This document shows, one piece after another, positions 17,171 through 25,482 of a stretch of DNA of 64,000 nucleotides. The notes beneath the pieces were generated by a model that was not told the origin of the DNA, searched no databases, and saw only the letters and a program-made list of their open reading frames with translations. This DNA is from Olleya sp. YS. GTDB taxonomy: Bacteria; Bacteroidota; Bacteroidia; Flavobacteriales; Flavobacteriaceae. Made by a program: the position numbers and the translations under genes. Position 1 is the first letter of the stretch, and each line of letters opens with the position of its first letter. The stretch is from positions 2,082,001-2,146,000 of the forward strand of contig NZ_CP121685.1 in assembly GCF_029760915.1 (NCBI RefSeq), in the 5' to 3' direction.

Positions 17171-17842
17171 TTATTGAAAATCCGATGAGCTAATTATAAT
17201 TTCATATTCATAAGGTTCAGTTGTGTCATTTATCGGAATTTCAATATAATGATTTAAAAATGGACTTGAATTTCCAATTCGAAAATTAATTTCATTAACC
17301 ACGTTTTTGTCAATCCAAATTCGTCTTATTGAATTTTGAGTTGAAGGTGGTATTGGGTCGATTAGTCTTTCAGGAAATTGTTTGTATACATTTATTTCTT
17401 GAGTTATTTCATCGGTAGCTATAACTTTTAAATCTACAGGATATAGTCTCAAACCCTCAAAATTCAGTTCTTCTTGGTTTCCAATACTTTCGTCTTGAAT
17501 AAATTCGACCAAATTCGGTATGTGCACTTGTTCATTAAAGTCAAGTTGAATTTGATATTTATTTCCATTTCCAGTCGTGTTAAATGGTAAATTGTAATCT
17601 CCATTTATGTCAGTTGTAGTCGAATCTATAAAACCTTTAAATATGTAATTCGTTCCAGCAAATGTTGCTTGCGTGCTATATTCCGCTAATTTTATTTTCT
17701 CATTTACTATTGGAATATCATTAGTTGAATCATAAACTTTCCCAAACACTAAAGTTTCAATGTCAGCTGGAATTGGATCTTCTTCACAACTTACAATTAG
17801 AAGCGAAAAACAAGTTAAAATATAAATCAAATTTTTCTTCAT
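17171..17842 (-). CDS. Uncharacterised lipoprotein with carboxypeptidase-regulatory-like domain (cargo of cassette 2)
   Basis: A 223-residue protein with a lipobox (CFSLLIVSC, Cys19) followed by EEDP. Residues about 30-100 look like a beta-sandwich of the carboxypeptidase-regulatory type: VFGKVYDSTNDIPIVNEKI, then DINGDYNLPF. The remainder is beta-rich and unknown. It is likely an envelope lipoprotein. It shares no similarity with the cargo of element 1, although the flanks are alike. Confidence 0.75.
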   Translation of the reverse strand: MKKNLIYILTCFSLLIVSCEEDPIPADIETLVFGKVYDSTNDIPIVNEKIKLAEYSTQATFAGTNYIFKGFIDSTTTDINGDYNLPFNTTGNGNKYQIQLDFNEQVHIPNLVEFIQDESIGNQEELNFEGLRLYPVDLKVIATDEITQEINVYKQFPERLIDPIPPSTQNSIRRIWIDKNVVNEINFRIGNSSPFLNHYIEIPINDTTEPYEYEIIISSSDFQ

Positions 17843-17912
17843 AGATTAGGTTTATATTATGCACAACGTATATATATTGCGAGTTTTCAATATAACTATA
17901 TCGAGTATGTAA

Positions 17913-17944
17913 CGAAGATAGCCGAAAAAAACAACAAAGTCAAG
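17913..17944 (-). promoter_or_regulatory. Cassette promoter module, copy 2
   Basis: On the minus strand: CTTGACTTTGTTG, a T run, then TATCTTCG. The distance between the first T of TTGAC (17943) and the first T of TATCTTCG (17920) is 23 nt, identical to copy 1. Confidence 0.6.
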
Positions 17945-18050
17945 TACCTAAAATTAATACAACCTATCAATTTTCAGGTTTACAACCACAAAAACAATTT
18001 GAGTATTAAGCCTAAAAAAGTATATTTACAAAAACTTAACAAATCATAAA

Positions 18051-18542
18051 ATGAAAAAATCAATTTTAAAAACATTTCTAGTCTCTTGTTTCCTTGTGTT
18101 AACTGCTTGTGGTGGTGGTGGACCAGAAAGTGCAACCATTAACTTTTTAGAGAGCATGTATTCTGGCGACTTTGAAACTGCTAAACAATATGCGACGACT
18201 GACACTAAATCTATGTTAACTATGCTAGAATCTTTTGGTGCTAAAGACCAATTTGCAGACAAAATGAAAGAGTCAGAAATGGAATTTGAAGTGGTAGAGA
18301 CCAAAATTGATGGTGATACTGCGGTTTGTACTGTAAAAATGTCAAGTAGCGAAGATGAAAAAGATCAAGACATGCCTATTAACTTAGTTAAAAAAGATGG
18401 CGAATGGCTAGTTGATATGAACAAAGAGTCTATGAACAAAGAAGGTATGAATGATCTTGATAAAGAAACAGGTAATCCTGATTTAGACTTTGACGAAGAT
18501 GAGGATGAAGACCAGTACGAGGAAGGCGAAGCAGCAGAGTAG
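18051..18542 (+). CDS. DUF4878-like lipoprotein
   Basis: A 163-residue protein with a lipobox (LVSCFLVLTACGGGG, Cys20). The mature part fits a small NTF2-like/DUF4878 domain (ATINFLESMYSGDFETAKQYAT, then WLVDMNKE). The C-terminal 25 residues are almost entirely acidic (DLDFDEDEDEDQYEEGE). Homologues are periplasmic lipoproteins of unknown role. The next gene starts immediately after the stop codon, so the two are probably one operon. Confidence 0.8.
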   Translation: MKKSILKTFLVSCFLVLTACGGGGPESATINFLESMYSGDFETAKQYATTDTKSMLTMLESFGAKDQFADKMKESEMEFEVVETKIDGDTAVCTVKMSSSEDEKDQDMPINLVKKDGEWLVDMNKESMNKEGMNDLDKETGNPDLDFDEDEDEDQYEEGEAAE

Positions 18543-19196
18543 ATGATAAAAACAGCTATTAAAATAATACTGCTTATTGGTGTCATTTTTTTAGGATATA
18601 AATTTTTAAAAGACGATTCAAACAGACCATATGAATCGTCTTTTTTGTATAAACTATCGTCTAAAGAAAAAGCTAAACTCCAAAATGGAGATATTATTTT
18701 ACGTCGTGGTTATGGTTTAGTAAGCACCATGATCTTAAAAATGATGGATGAGGATTATGATGTGACACATCTAGGTGTTATTGTAAATCAAAACGACACG
18801 TTAAAAGTCGCACATGCCTTATCTAGTAGTGTGTCTAATCAAGATGGATTACGTTTACAAGCTATAGACTCGTTTGTACATAACTCTCACGACCAAACTA
18901 TTTTAGTCACAAGACTAAAAAATATAGATAGTATTAATCAACAAAAAATAGTGCGTCAAATAGCGTATTACAAACAAAAAAACTTACCCTTTGATCATAG
19001 CTTTAATTACAAAGATAGCACAGAGCATTACTGCTCTGAGCTTATTTGGCGTATTTATGAGCATAATCTCAATATATTAAAGGTTTCAGATACGCTTAGT
19101 GATGAGTATAAGTATAACTCGCTTAAAACCTTTTACGACACCAATTATTTTGATGTTATTATAAATCATCAAGATAAATCCTTAACACCACTTTAG
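18543..19196 (+). CDS. YiiX/NlpC-P60-like permuted papain-fold hydrolase
   Basis: A 217-residue protein with an N-terminal membrane segment (IKIILLIGVIFLGYKFL). The core has the features of the YiiX/YebB group: GDIILRRGYGLVSTMIL, the His motif DVTHLGVIV and the catalytic-cysteine motif HYCSELIWRIYE. These circularly permuted cysteine hydrolases act on amide or ester bonds, possibly in peptidoglycan or lipids. Its ATG abuts the stop of the DUF4878-like gene (TAGATG). Confidence 0.83.
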   Translation: MIKTAIKIILLIGVIFLGYKFLKDDSNRPYESSFLYKLSSKEKAKLQNGDIILRRGYGLVSTMILKMMDEDYDVTHLGVIVNQNDTLKVAHALSSSVSNQDGLRLQAIDSFVHNSHDQTILVTRLKNIDSINQQKIVRQIAYYKQKNLPFDHSFNYKDSTEHYCSELIWRIYEHNLNILKVSDTLSDEYKYNSLKTFYDTNYFDVIINHQDKSLTPL

Positions 19197-19203
19197 GATA
19201 GTA

Positions 19204-20460
19204 TTATACCTTCTTGAGGTTTTTACTAATCTTTTTAATAGCACTTTCTATGGACTTTTCTGGTTCTATAATATTGTATTCGCCCCAAAAATTTGGATCG
19301 GAAAATCCAGACGCTTGATCTTGTAAAATACTGGTTGGTCTTAAGCGTTTAGTATCTTCATTGGACAATAAATTTTCGTCTATGTTCCAATCGGTTATAG
19401 CCATTTCACTTTGTAAGGTGTATCTACTATTAAATAATCGGTTTTTCCAATTAACTTTAAATGTTAGTAAAATATTACTATACCCAAAATACCATTTGCC
19501 ATTTTTAGTCTTATAATTAACACGATAGGAGGCTTCTGTTGGGTAAACTTTAGCACGTCTTGGTTTTTTTCTTACAAATAGTTTAGAGGCTTCTTCACGA
19601 TTTTCGACATTTAAACTATACACAGCACTAGTTAATGCATAGGTAGTTGCATCAATGTACAATTTACCAGAGTACATTGGGCTTAACACATTTTGATTTT
19701 GCTGAAAATTAACCACATAAACAAGTCTATTATCTATCTGTGTGGAGCGATCAAAACTAAAATTATAATCGTCCATATTGTCATCAGTAAAAATGAATTT
19801 AGGATACTTAATCACATCAGTATACAAGCTACTAAAAGGACCGCCTTGTAATTTTAAAGCTATAGTATCTAATCTTGAGTAATCGGTATTTTTTCTGGCT
19901 TTTATTAGTGTAATACCATCGTTTCGGTTAGAGGTATAAGATTGCTTGTTAATAGTGACTACTGCTTCAGACAACGACGCGTTTTTATTTCTTTTTTTAA
20001 TGGTTTCTCTGTAAAAACCTGTCATAAATATATTTTCAGAAAAATAGTTTTCACCTTTTAAAGACAAGGTTTTATTAACTAAAGTTCTGGCATCTTTAGG
20101 TACTACTAAATCAATCTCAGCAAGTACAGTTGCAGCTTGCTCAAGATAAATTTTGGTATTAGTAGTTTTAAATTCAGATAAAGCAACATCTAACTTTTTA
20201 TAACCTAAGTAGGAAATAGAAACAGAGTTATTTAATAAATCTTCTGGAACTTTAAGTATAAACTCTCCTTCGTTATTAGTAACTGTACTAATATTTGAGT
20301 TATTAACTGTAAGGTCTGCTAATGATAAAGGTTTAGACGTATCCTTGTCTAAAATTTTTCCTTTAAATTCCTGAGTATTTTGTGCAAAACTAAATACACT
20401 AGAAATTAGAATTAAAAGAGTTAAAAATGTGTTTTTCTGTGTAAAAAATAAATGTTTCAT
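19204..20460 (-). CDS. Exported protein with carboxypeptidase-regulatory-like domain
   Basis: A 418-residue protein with a signal peptide (TFLTLLILISSVFSFAQ). Residues about 30-110 form a CarboxypepD_reg-like beta-sandwich (EFKGKILDKDTSKPLSLADL, then NNEGEFILKVP). The remaining ~300 residues are beta-rich, with a YxATTYAL-type segment common in flavobacterial envelope proteins, and contain no recognised catalytic motif. It may be an outer-membrane or periplasmic protein. It converges on the YiiX-like gene with a 7-bp gap. Confidence 0.8.
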   Translation of the reverse strand: MKHLFFTQKNTFLTLLILISSVFSFAQNTQEFKGKILDKDTSKPLSLADLTVNNSNISTVTNNEGEFILKVPEDLLNNSVSISYLGYKKLDVALSEFKTTNTKIYLEQAATVLAEIDLVVPKDARTLVNKTLSLKGENYFSENIFMTGFYRETIKKRNKNASLSEAVVTINKQSYTSNRNDGITLIKARKNTDYSRLDTIALKLQGGPFSSLYTDVIKYPKFIFTDDNMDDYNFSFDRSTQIDNRLVYVVNFQQNQNVLSPMYSGKLYIDATTYALTSAVYSLNVENREEASKLFVRKKPRRAKVYPTEASYRVNYKTKNGKWYFGYSNILLTFKVNWKNRLFNSRYTLQSEMAITDWNIDENLLSNEDTKRLRPTSILQDQASGFSDPNFWGEYNIIEPEKSIESAIKKISKNLKKV

Positions 20461-20592
20461 AGCAATATTTTATTGAGGGATTAACACATAAATTTAAGCA
20501 AAATTTGGCAGATTAGTGTAAGGATTTATGTTAATTTTAAGACAAACAATAGGCTAAACTACCTTATATTTACATCAGATTTAATTGTAACT

Positions 20593-22194
20593 ATGCCAAC
20601 AGACTGTATACCTTTTAAAGATACTGGATACTTTTCTAAAATAATACTAGACTATCTGAGCCAAAAGACAGAATTGCAGTCGTTTTATGGTAAGTTTCCT
20701 GTATTAGAAAATTTTAGGGCTCAGATACAAGATAAGCAAAAGATTTTCTCTTTAAAACACAGATCTGTTTTGGTTGAAGTGTTACAGCAACAATACAAGA
20801 CCTTAGAAGCTTCTCAAACAACATTATCTAATATAGAGTTGTTAAGTAAAGACACAACGTTTACTGTGACAACTGGACATCAACTTAATTTGTTTACTGG
20901 TCCACTTTACTTTTTGCATAAAATAGTATCTACCATTAACCTGACCAAACAATTACAAGACACTTATCCAAATTATAAGTTTGTACCTGTGTATTGGATG
21001 GCTTCAGAAGATCATGATTTTGAAGAAATTAATTATTTTAATTTCAGAGGTAAAAAAATACAGTGGAACAAACAAGTTAGCGGGATTGTAGGTGATATTG
21101 AAACACAAGGCTTAAAAGACGTTTTTGAAATAGTTTCAAAAGAACTTGGTGTTGGTAAACATGCAAACCAATTAAAGGAGTTGTTTGAAAACGCCTACTT
21201 AAAACATCATACTCTAGCAGAAGCGACACAATATTTAGCCAATGAGTTGTTTAAAGACTATGGTTTAGTAGTCTTAGATCCTAACCATAAAGCGTTAAAG
21301 GAATTGTTTATTCCGTATTTAGAAAAAGAAGTCTTAGATCAAGTGTCTTTTAAGGCTGTTCAAGATACCAATCAACAAATTAGTCATTTGTCTACCGATT
21401 ATAAAATACAGGTTAATCCAAGAAAAATTAACTTATTTTATATCTCTAAAAACCTTCGTGAACGTATTGTTTTTGAAGATGAAACGTATAAAGTACTTAA
21501 TACCAAAATTAGTTGGAACAAAGCTGAAATACTACAAGAAATCAATCAGTTTCCAGAACGATTTAGTCCTAATGTAATTTTACGTCCACTTTACCAAGAG
21601 GTTATTTTACCAAATCTATGTTATATTGGTGGAGGAGGCGAGCTAGCGTATTGGTTTCAATTAAAATCTAATTTTGAAGCTAATCAAGTTCCTTTTCCAA
21701 TTTTACTGTTACGTAATTCTGTGTTGATTCAAACAGAACAACAAGCTAAAAAACTTAAAAAACTAAACATCACAAACAAAGACATCTTTTTAAAACGTGA
21801 TGCGTTTATTAATAAAAAGGTGCGTCAAATTTCTAATATAGATATTGATTTTTCAGAGCAAATCAATCACTTAACAAAACAATTTAAAGATTTGTATGCT
21901 TTAGCAGAGCAGACCGATAAATCGTTTATTGGTGCAGTAGCAGCACAAGAAAAAAAACAAATAAACGGATTACAACATTTAGAAAAACGCTTATTAACTG
22001 CTCAAAAGCGTAAGCTTAAAGATCAGGTAGAACGTATGACAGAGTTGCAAAACCAATTATTTCCCTATGGAAGTTTACAAGAAAGAAATACTAATTTCTC
22101 TGAAATATATTTAGAGTTTGGTGAGCAGTTAATTCCTAAATTAATTCAAGAATTAGAGCCTTTAAAAGGAGAGTTTACCATTATTACTATTTAA
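20593..22194 (+). CDS. bshC: Bacillithiol biosynthesis cysteine-adding enzyme BshC
   Basis: A 533-residue protein of the size and pattern of BshC: DCIPFKDTGYFSKIILDYL at the start, TTGHQLNLFTGPLYFLHKI (nucleotide-binding part), YWMASEDHDFEEINYF, and the C-terminal coiled coil. BshC joins cysteine to glucosaminyl-malate in the last step of bacillithiol synthesis, the low-molecular-weight thiol used by many Bacteroidota in place of glutathione. The other bsh genes are not in this window. It is monocistronic. Confidence 0.95.
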   Translation: MPTDCIPFKDTGYFSKIILDYLSQKTELQSFYGKFPVLENFRAQIQDKQKIFSLKHRSVLVEVLQQQYKTLEASQTTLSNIELLSKDTTFTVTTGHQLNLFTGPLYFLHKIVSTINLTKQLQDTYPNYKFVPVYWMASEDHDFEEINYFNFRGKKIQWNKQVSGIVGDIETQGLKDVFEIVSKELGVGKHANQLKELFENAYLKHHTLAEATQYLANELFKDYGLVVLDPNHKALKELFIPYLEKEVLDQVSFKAVQDTNQQISHLSTDYKIQVNPRKINLFYISKNLRERIVFEDETYKVLNTKISWNKAEILQEINQFPERFSPNVILRPLYQEVILPNLCYIGGGGELAYWFQLKSNFEANQVPFPILLLRNSVLIQTEQQAKKLKKLNITNKDIFLKRDAFINKKVRQISNIDIDFSEQINHLTKQFKDLYALAEQTDKSFIGAVAAQEKKQINGLQHLEKRLLTAQKRKLKDQVERMTELQNQLFPYGSLQERNTNFSEIYLEFGEQLIPKLIQELEPLKGEFTIITI

Positions 22195-22222
22195 AAAAAC
22201 CTCCTGATAATAATCAAGAGGT
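22193..22222 (-). terminator. Terminator downstream of the T9SS cargo gene
   Basis: On the minus strand, ACCTC and GAGGT plus an inner TGAT/ATCA form a hairpin that ends in seven T. It lies between the convergent ends of bshC and the gene at 22243 and suits the latter. Confidence 0.7.
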
Positions 22223-22242
22223 CCTAGCTTTTATTTGATTGT

Positions 22243-23472
22243 TTATTGCTTAATAAATTTAAGGGACTGATGGTTGTCTATAGTTAAAAAATAAAGTCCA
22301 TTTTGTAGTTTCTTAACAGTAATTTTAGAGTCTTTATTCAATTGACCAGAAGAAACTTTTTTACCAGTGATATCATAGATGCTATAGTTTTTATTGTCTA
22401 ACACATTAGAAACACAAATAAAATCTGAAGTTGGGTTAGGATATAGTTTAATGTTTGACAGTGAATTATAGGTGTTTACAGACAGAGATTCATCTGTTAT
22501 AGAAACTTTAAAACCAAAGTCATGATTGGGTTTTATTACTCCATCCCAAAAAGCATTTCCCTCAGGGAAAGGGCTAGGTGCAGTACCTTGCGGAATTAAA
22601 TTTCCAATATCAAAAACAAAAGTATATTGATTATTTTCTATTAAGGGTACATTACCAGAAATATCTATTCTAGCTTTTCGTTCTTGACTTGCTACGGTAA
22701 TATCTGGAAAGTTTTGAGTATATATTGGTGTTCCTGAAGTCGTATTGCCATCATAAATATATAAGGTACTAGCAGATAAAACACCAGCAGCTGGATGAAC
22801 ATTAAATTGTACATAATTAAGTGATCCAGTACAATTAGCGGTAAAACTTTGTCCACATATTTGAGGGTTGGAGTAGTACGTATTGTAATTGTCACCAATT
22901 GTACATGACTCTATAGGAGTAATGGATTTAACCATTAAATTATCCATTGCCCAATAGTCCATACCATTAATAATTTCTAATTCCAAACTTATTAATTCCA
23001 TGCCATCCCATATAAAATAATCATACGAAAAGGTTTCAAAATTTGTGTTTGAAGTAGAGGTTATAGTAAATTCTTCAGAGATAGTATAATTGTATATCGT
23101 TTTGCCTGTAAATCGGATTGTTCCTGTTGAATAATTATCTCCATCATTTGTTCCAGTCCATCCACATTGGGTATCTGCTACAGAAGCAAGTTGAAAAGTG
23201 TAGCCATCTGGTGCAACTATACTGCCTATTACTCCAGATGATGCACCATCTAAGTATCCTGAATCTAAATACCTATTGAGTCCTGAGGCACCATCACAAG
23301 AAAAACCATTGAATTCGCTAATGATTAAATCTCCTGTAGTAGTAAAGTTTAAATTATTAATTGAAAATGAAGTGCCTCCAAGAAGTTCGTTTTCAAAATC
23401 TTCAGTCATAATTTGTGCGTTTAAAGTAGCACTAATCATAAAGAAAAATAAAGTGTAAGTAATTATTTTCAT
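22243..23472 (-). CDS. Secreted protein with T9SS sorting domain
   Basis: A 409-residue protein with an N-terminal signal peptide (FFFMISATLNAQ). The last ~75 residues are a type A T9SS sorting domain (LYPNPTSDFICV, YDITGKKVSSG, LQNGLYFLTI). It is therefore exported across the outer membrane and probably anchored or released. The middle is beta-sandwich-like, with no catalytic motif seen, and is rich in Asn, Ser, Thr and Gly. No enzyme family is recognised. It is downstream of the lipoprotein gene at 23543, separated by a strong terminator. Confidence 0.9.
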   Translation of the reverse strand: MKIITYTLFFFMISATLNAQIMTEDFENELLGGTSFSINNLNFTTTGDLIISEFNGFSCDGASGLNRYLDSGYLDGASSGVIGSIVAPDGYTFQLASVADTQCGWTGTNDGDNYSTGTIRFTGKTIYNYTISEEFTITSTSNTNFETFSYDYFIWDGMELISLELEIINGMDYWAMDNLMVKSITPIESCTIGDNYNTYYSNPQICGQSFTANCTGSLNYVQFNVHPAAGVLSASTLYIYDGNTTSGTPIYTQNFPDITVASQERKARIDISGNVPLIENNQYTFVFDIGNLIPQGTAPSPFPEGNAFWDGVIKPNHDFGFKVSITDESLSVNTYNSLSNIKLYPNPTSDFICVSNVLDNKNYSIYDITGKKVSSGQLNKDSKITVKKLQNGLYFLTIDNHQSLKFIKQ

Positions 23473-23495
23473 CGTATTTAGATTTATAAGTTGAT

Positions 23496-23533
23496 AAAAA
23501 CGAAAGAGTAACTTTTAATTGTTACTCTTTCGT
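23496..23533 (-). terminator. Terminator of the aerolysin-like lipoprotein gene
   Basis: ACGAAAGAGTAAC and GTTACTCTTTCGT form a perfect 13-bp stem with an 8-nt loop, followed on the minus strand by a T run. It ends the transcript of the 23543-25249 gene. Confidence 0.9.
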
Positions 23534-23542
23534 AAAATTTGG

Positions 23543-25249
23543 TTAGTTACAGTTAGCAGGAACGTCTTGGACGTTGCTTTCAGAATCTATAATTTTATCT
23601 AAAGTTAAAACCCCTTTAAGAGTAATAACTATTGAGGTAGGTTCAACAGTTGTGACTACACCATTAAAATTATTAACGTAAAATAATGTTCTAATTTCTT
23701 CGCCAGATAATACTCTTCCAGAACTAGAATCTACACCCTCAACTCGAAAACGTTGTGCAAAATTGATCCTTGTTTCTGGATAAAATTGAATAACATCATA
23801 AACTAACGAAGCGCTTCCCGAAGGGACTATAACTGTTCGTGTTGACGTAATTACTTGCGTTTCTCCACTTTGCGTACTTTCCCATTCACTAGTTGTTTCT
23901 GTAGAAGACCAAGAATGGCCATAACTTGTATTTACACCTGCATTTACAGTGGTTCCTGTCCCTAATATTTGAGCAGAAAACTCCACGTCTAAACTTACAC
24001 CTACATCAAATGAATTAGAAGTGGTTGTAGAGAGTGTTTCTTCAAATCCAATAGTGCTTTGTTGGGTTTCACTTTGCGCTACACCTACGGTTTGACTTAA
24101 TGTTCCACTTCCGCAATTATTAAGAACACTATTAAATGTTAAGGACGTTACAGCAGGTGGAAGTATAGGTTCTAAAAATGAAGTGCCAATACTAGTTACG
24201 TTCCATTGCACACTAGTTGAAACTAAACGCCAGCTTCGTGGTTCTGCATAGACGGTCTGGGGATTAAAAACAACAGCATTATTAACTACCCAATTGCTGA
24301 AGGATAATCCAAAACCAGGAATTTGTTTTAATGGAAAATTATCTCCCCATTCTATACTTACAATAGAATAACTACCATCGTTTAATTGATCGAATCGATA
24401 TTTAAAATTATCATAATCTGAGGCAGATTGAATCTGAGAAAAATTTGTACGTGTACTCAAATTTGGTGCAACAAAAGTTCCAAAATAATTTTGTGTATTT
24501 ACGGTTATTTCTGTGGCTTGTATAAATCGTCCTGTTTCTTTATGAAGTATAGCAAAGGTATTATACTCATTAGGAATAGGAATAAAAGCAAAACCTCTAT
24601 CTGTCTCATTTGCATTAAAATCTGTAGGATTAGCAGTAATAACATGACTATAACTTGGGTTATCTAAAAATCTCCAGGCACCATTATCTGGGCTTCCATC
24701 AACATTCATACGTTGTATGTAATACGTTGTGCTATCGGATAATGTTAGTGTTTGGTTTTCAATAGTTTCTTGTATGTTATTAGTATTTGCAGAACGTGTA
24801 GGAGGATTGGATTGAAAAGAAGAAGTAAAGGTACTTTCTGTAAAAATAATATTACCATTGACATCTTTATATTCGGGAGTCACTGGTACACCATTTGTTA
24901 ATTCGTTTTTAGCAGCTTCACTTAACCCTTCTAAAGGTATTTTAAGTTGTCCTAAATAAGAATACTCATCCAAAGGTATAGTTTCAGAAAAATTACCATT
25001 ATTGGCGTTAACATTGATAGTAACTTGAGTAGGTTTGTATCCTTTTCTAGCTAATGGTCGACCATCTAGTACAATTCCAATTTCTCCCTCAAATGATTCA
25101 AAATCATCTTCTGTTACGGTTCCAGGTGTGATGATAAGTTCTCCTTCACCTTGATTACCAGGGTCTGTTGTAGGGTCATCCTTAGAACAGGAAACAACAA
25201 TTAATGACATAAGTGTCAATACTGTGAAAGTTTTAAATAGCGTTTTCAT
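23543..25249 (-). CDS. Surface lipoprotein with aerolysin/ETX-MTX2-like C-terminal region
   Basis: A 568-residue protein. The lipobox is VVSCSKDD (Cys21), and the K-D-D after it fits the Bacteroidota surface export signal. Residues about 170-345 contain ricin/beta-trefoil-like pieces (TTYYIQRMNVDG, FAILHKETGRFIQ, RSWRLVS). From about 370 on, long alternating Ser/Thr strands read STTTSNSFDVGVSLDVEF, YGHSWSSTETTSEW and TQVITSTRTVIVPSGSASLV. This layout, ending in a proline-containing strand after the S/T-rich hairpin, resembles aerolysin/ETX-MTX2 beta-pore-forming proteins. It is a pattern match by eye, not a search hit. It could instead be a non-lytic surface adhesin. It is flanked by a TPR-LuxR regulator gene. 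Confidence 0.6.
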   Translation of the reverse strand: MKTLFKTFTVLTLMSLIVVSCSKDDPTTDPGNQGEGELIITPGTVTEDDFESFEGEIGIVLDGRPLARKGYKPTQVTINVNANNGNFSETIPLDEYSYLGQLKIPLEGLSEAAKNELTNGVPVTPEYKDVNGNIIFTESTFTSSFQSNPPTRSANTNNIQETIENQTLTLSDSTTYYIQRMNVDGSPDNGAWRFLDNPSYSHVITANPTDFNANETDRGFAFIPIPNEYNTFAILHKETGRFIQATEITVNTQNYFGTFVAPNLSTRTNFSQIQSASDYDNFKYRFDQLNDGSYSIVSIEWGDNFPLKQIPGFGLSFSNWVVNNAVVFNPQTVYAEPRSWRLVSTSVQWNVTSIGTSFLEPILPPAVTSLTFNSVLNNCGSGTLSQTVGVAQSETQQSTIGFEETLSTTTSNSFDVGVSLDVEFSAQILGTGTTVNAGVNTSYGHSWSSTETTSEWESTQSGETQVITSTRTVIVPSGSASLVYDVIQFYPETRINFAQRFRVEGVDSSSGRVLSGEEIRTLFYVNNFNGVVTTVEPTSIVITLKGVLTLDKIIDSESNVQDVPANCN

Positions 25250-25407
25250 AATACTTTGTTTTTTGTGGTTAATTATTCTTTACGTTTGTGTGAAACTTGC
25301 TCAAATAGTCTGCAGCTTTTTTGAACAAGATCACCACAAAAACGGTTTTGTCAACTTAATGACAAGGCAAACATAGTGGTGTATTTTAGATTGCCAAAAA
25401 AACGCTT

Positions 25408-25425
25408 GGGTACAAAAAGGGTACA
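25408..25425. promoter_or_regulatory. Tandem GGGTACA motif upstream of the aerolysin-like gene
   Basis: GGGTACA occurs at 25408-25414 and 25419-25425, starts 11 bp apart, about one helical turn. A third copy lies in the promoter region of the TPR-LuxR regulator at 27433-27439. The tandem arrangement would suit a dimeric DNA-binding protein. Whether the regulator binds it is inference. Confidence 0.45.
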
Positions 25426-25426
25426 T

Positions 25427-25454
25427 AAAAAAACACCTGTATTTACAGGTGTTT
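25427..25454 (-). terminator. Terminator of the TPR-LuxR gene
   Basis: AAAACACCTGT and ACAGGTGTTTT pair over 11 bp around ATTT. On the minus strand a T run follows, as expected after the stop of the gene at 25483. The A/T tails on both sides allow action in both directions. Confidence 0.9.
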
Positions 25455-25482
25455 TAAAAGATTTGTCAATACAGATTTATGT

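Larger units (their letters stand above)
17053..17944 (-). mobile_element. Cassette-like element 2
   Basis: It has the same plan as element 1 around an unrelated minus-strand gene. The right end has a TATCTTCG box (17913-17920), a TTGAC box (17939-17943), an inverted repeat TATATTG/CAATATA (17873-17879 with 17888-17894), and TATGCACAA at 17858-17866. The left region carries AGTAGGC at 17125-17131 and AGCAAT at 17139-17144, with starts 14 bp apart exactly as in element 1 (4202 and 4216). The outer repeats are degenerate (TTCGTT at 17053-17058). The left boundary is approximate and could begin just after the rimO stop. Confidence 0.45.
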
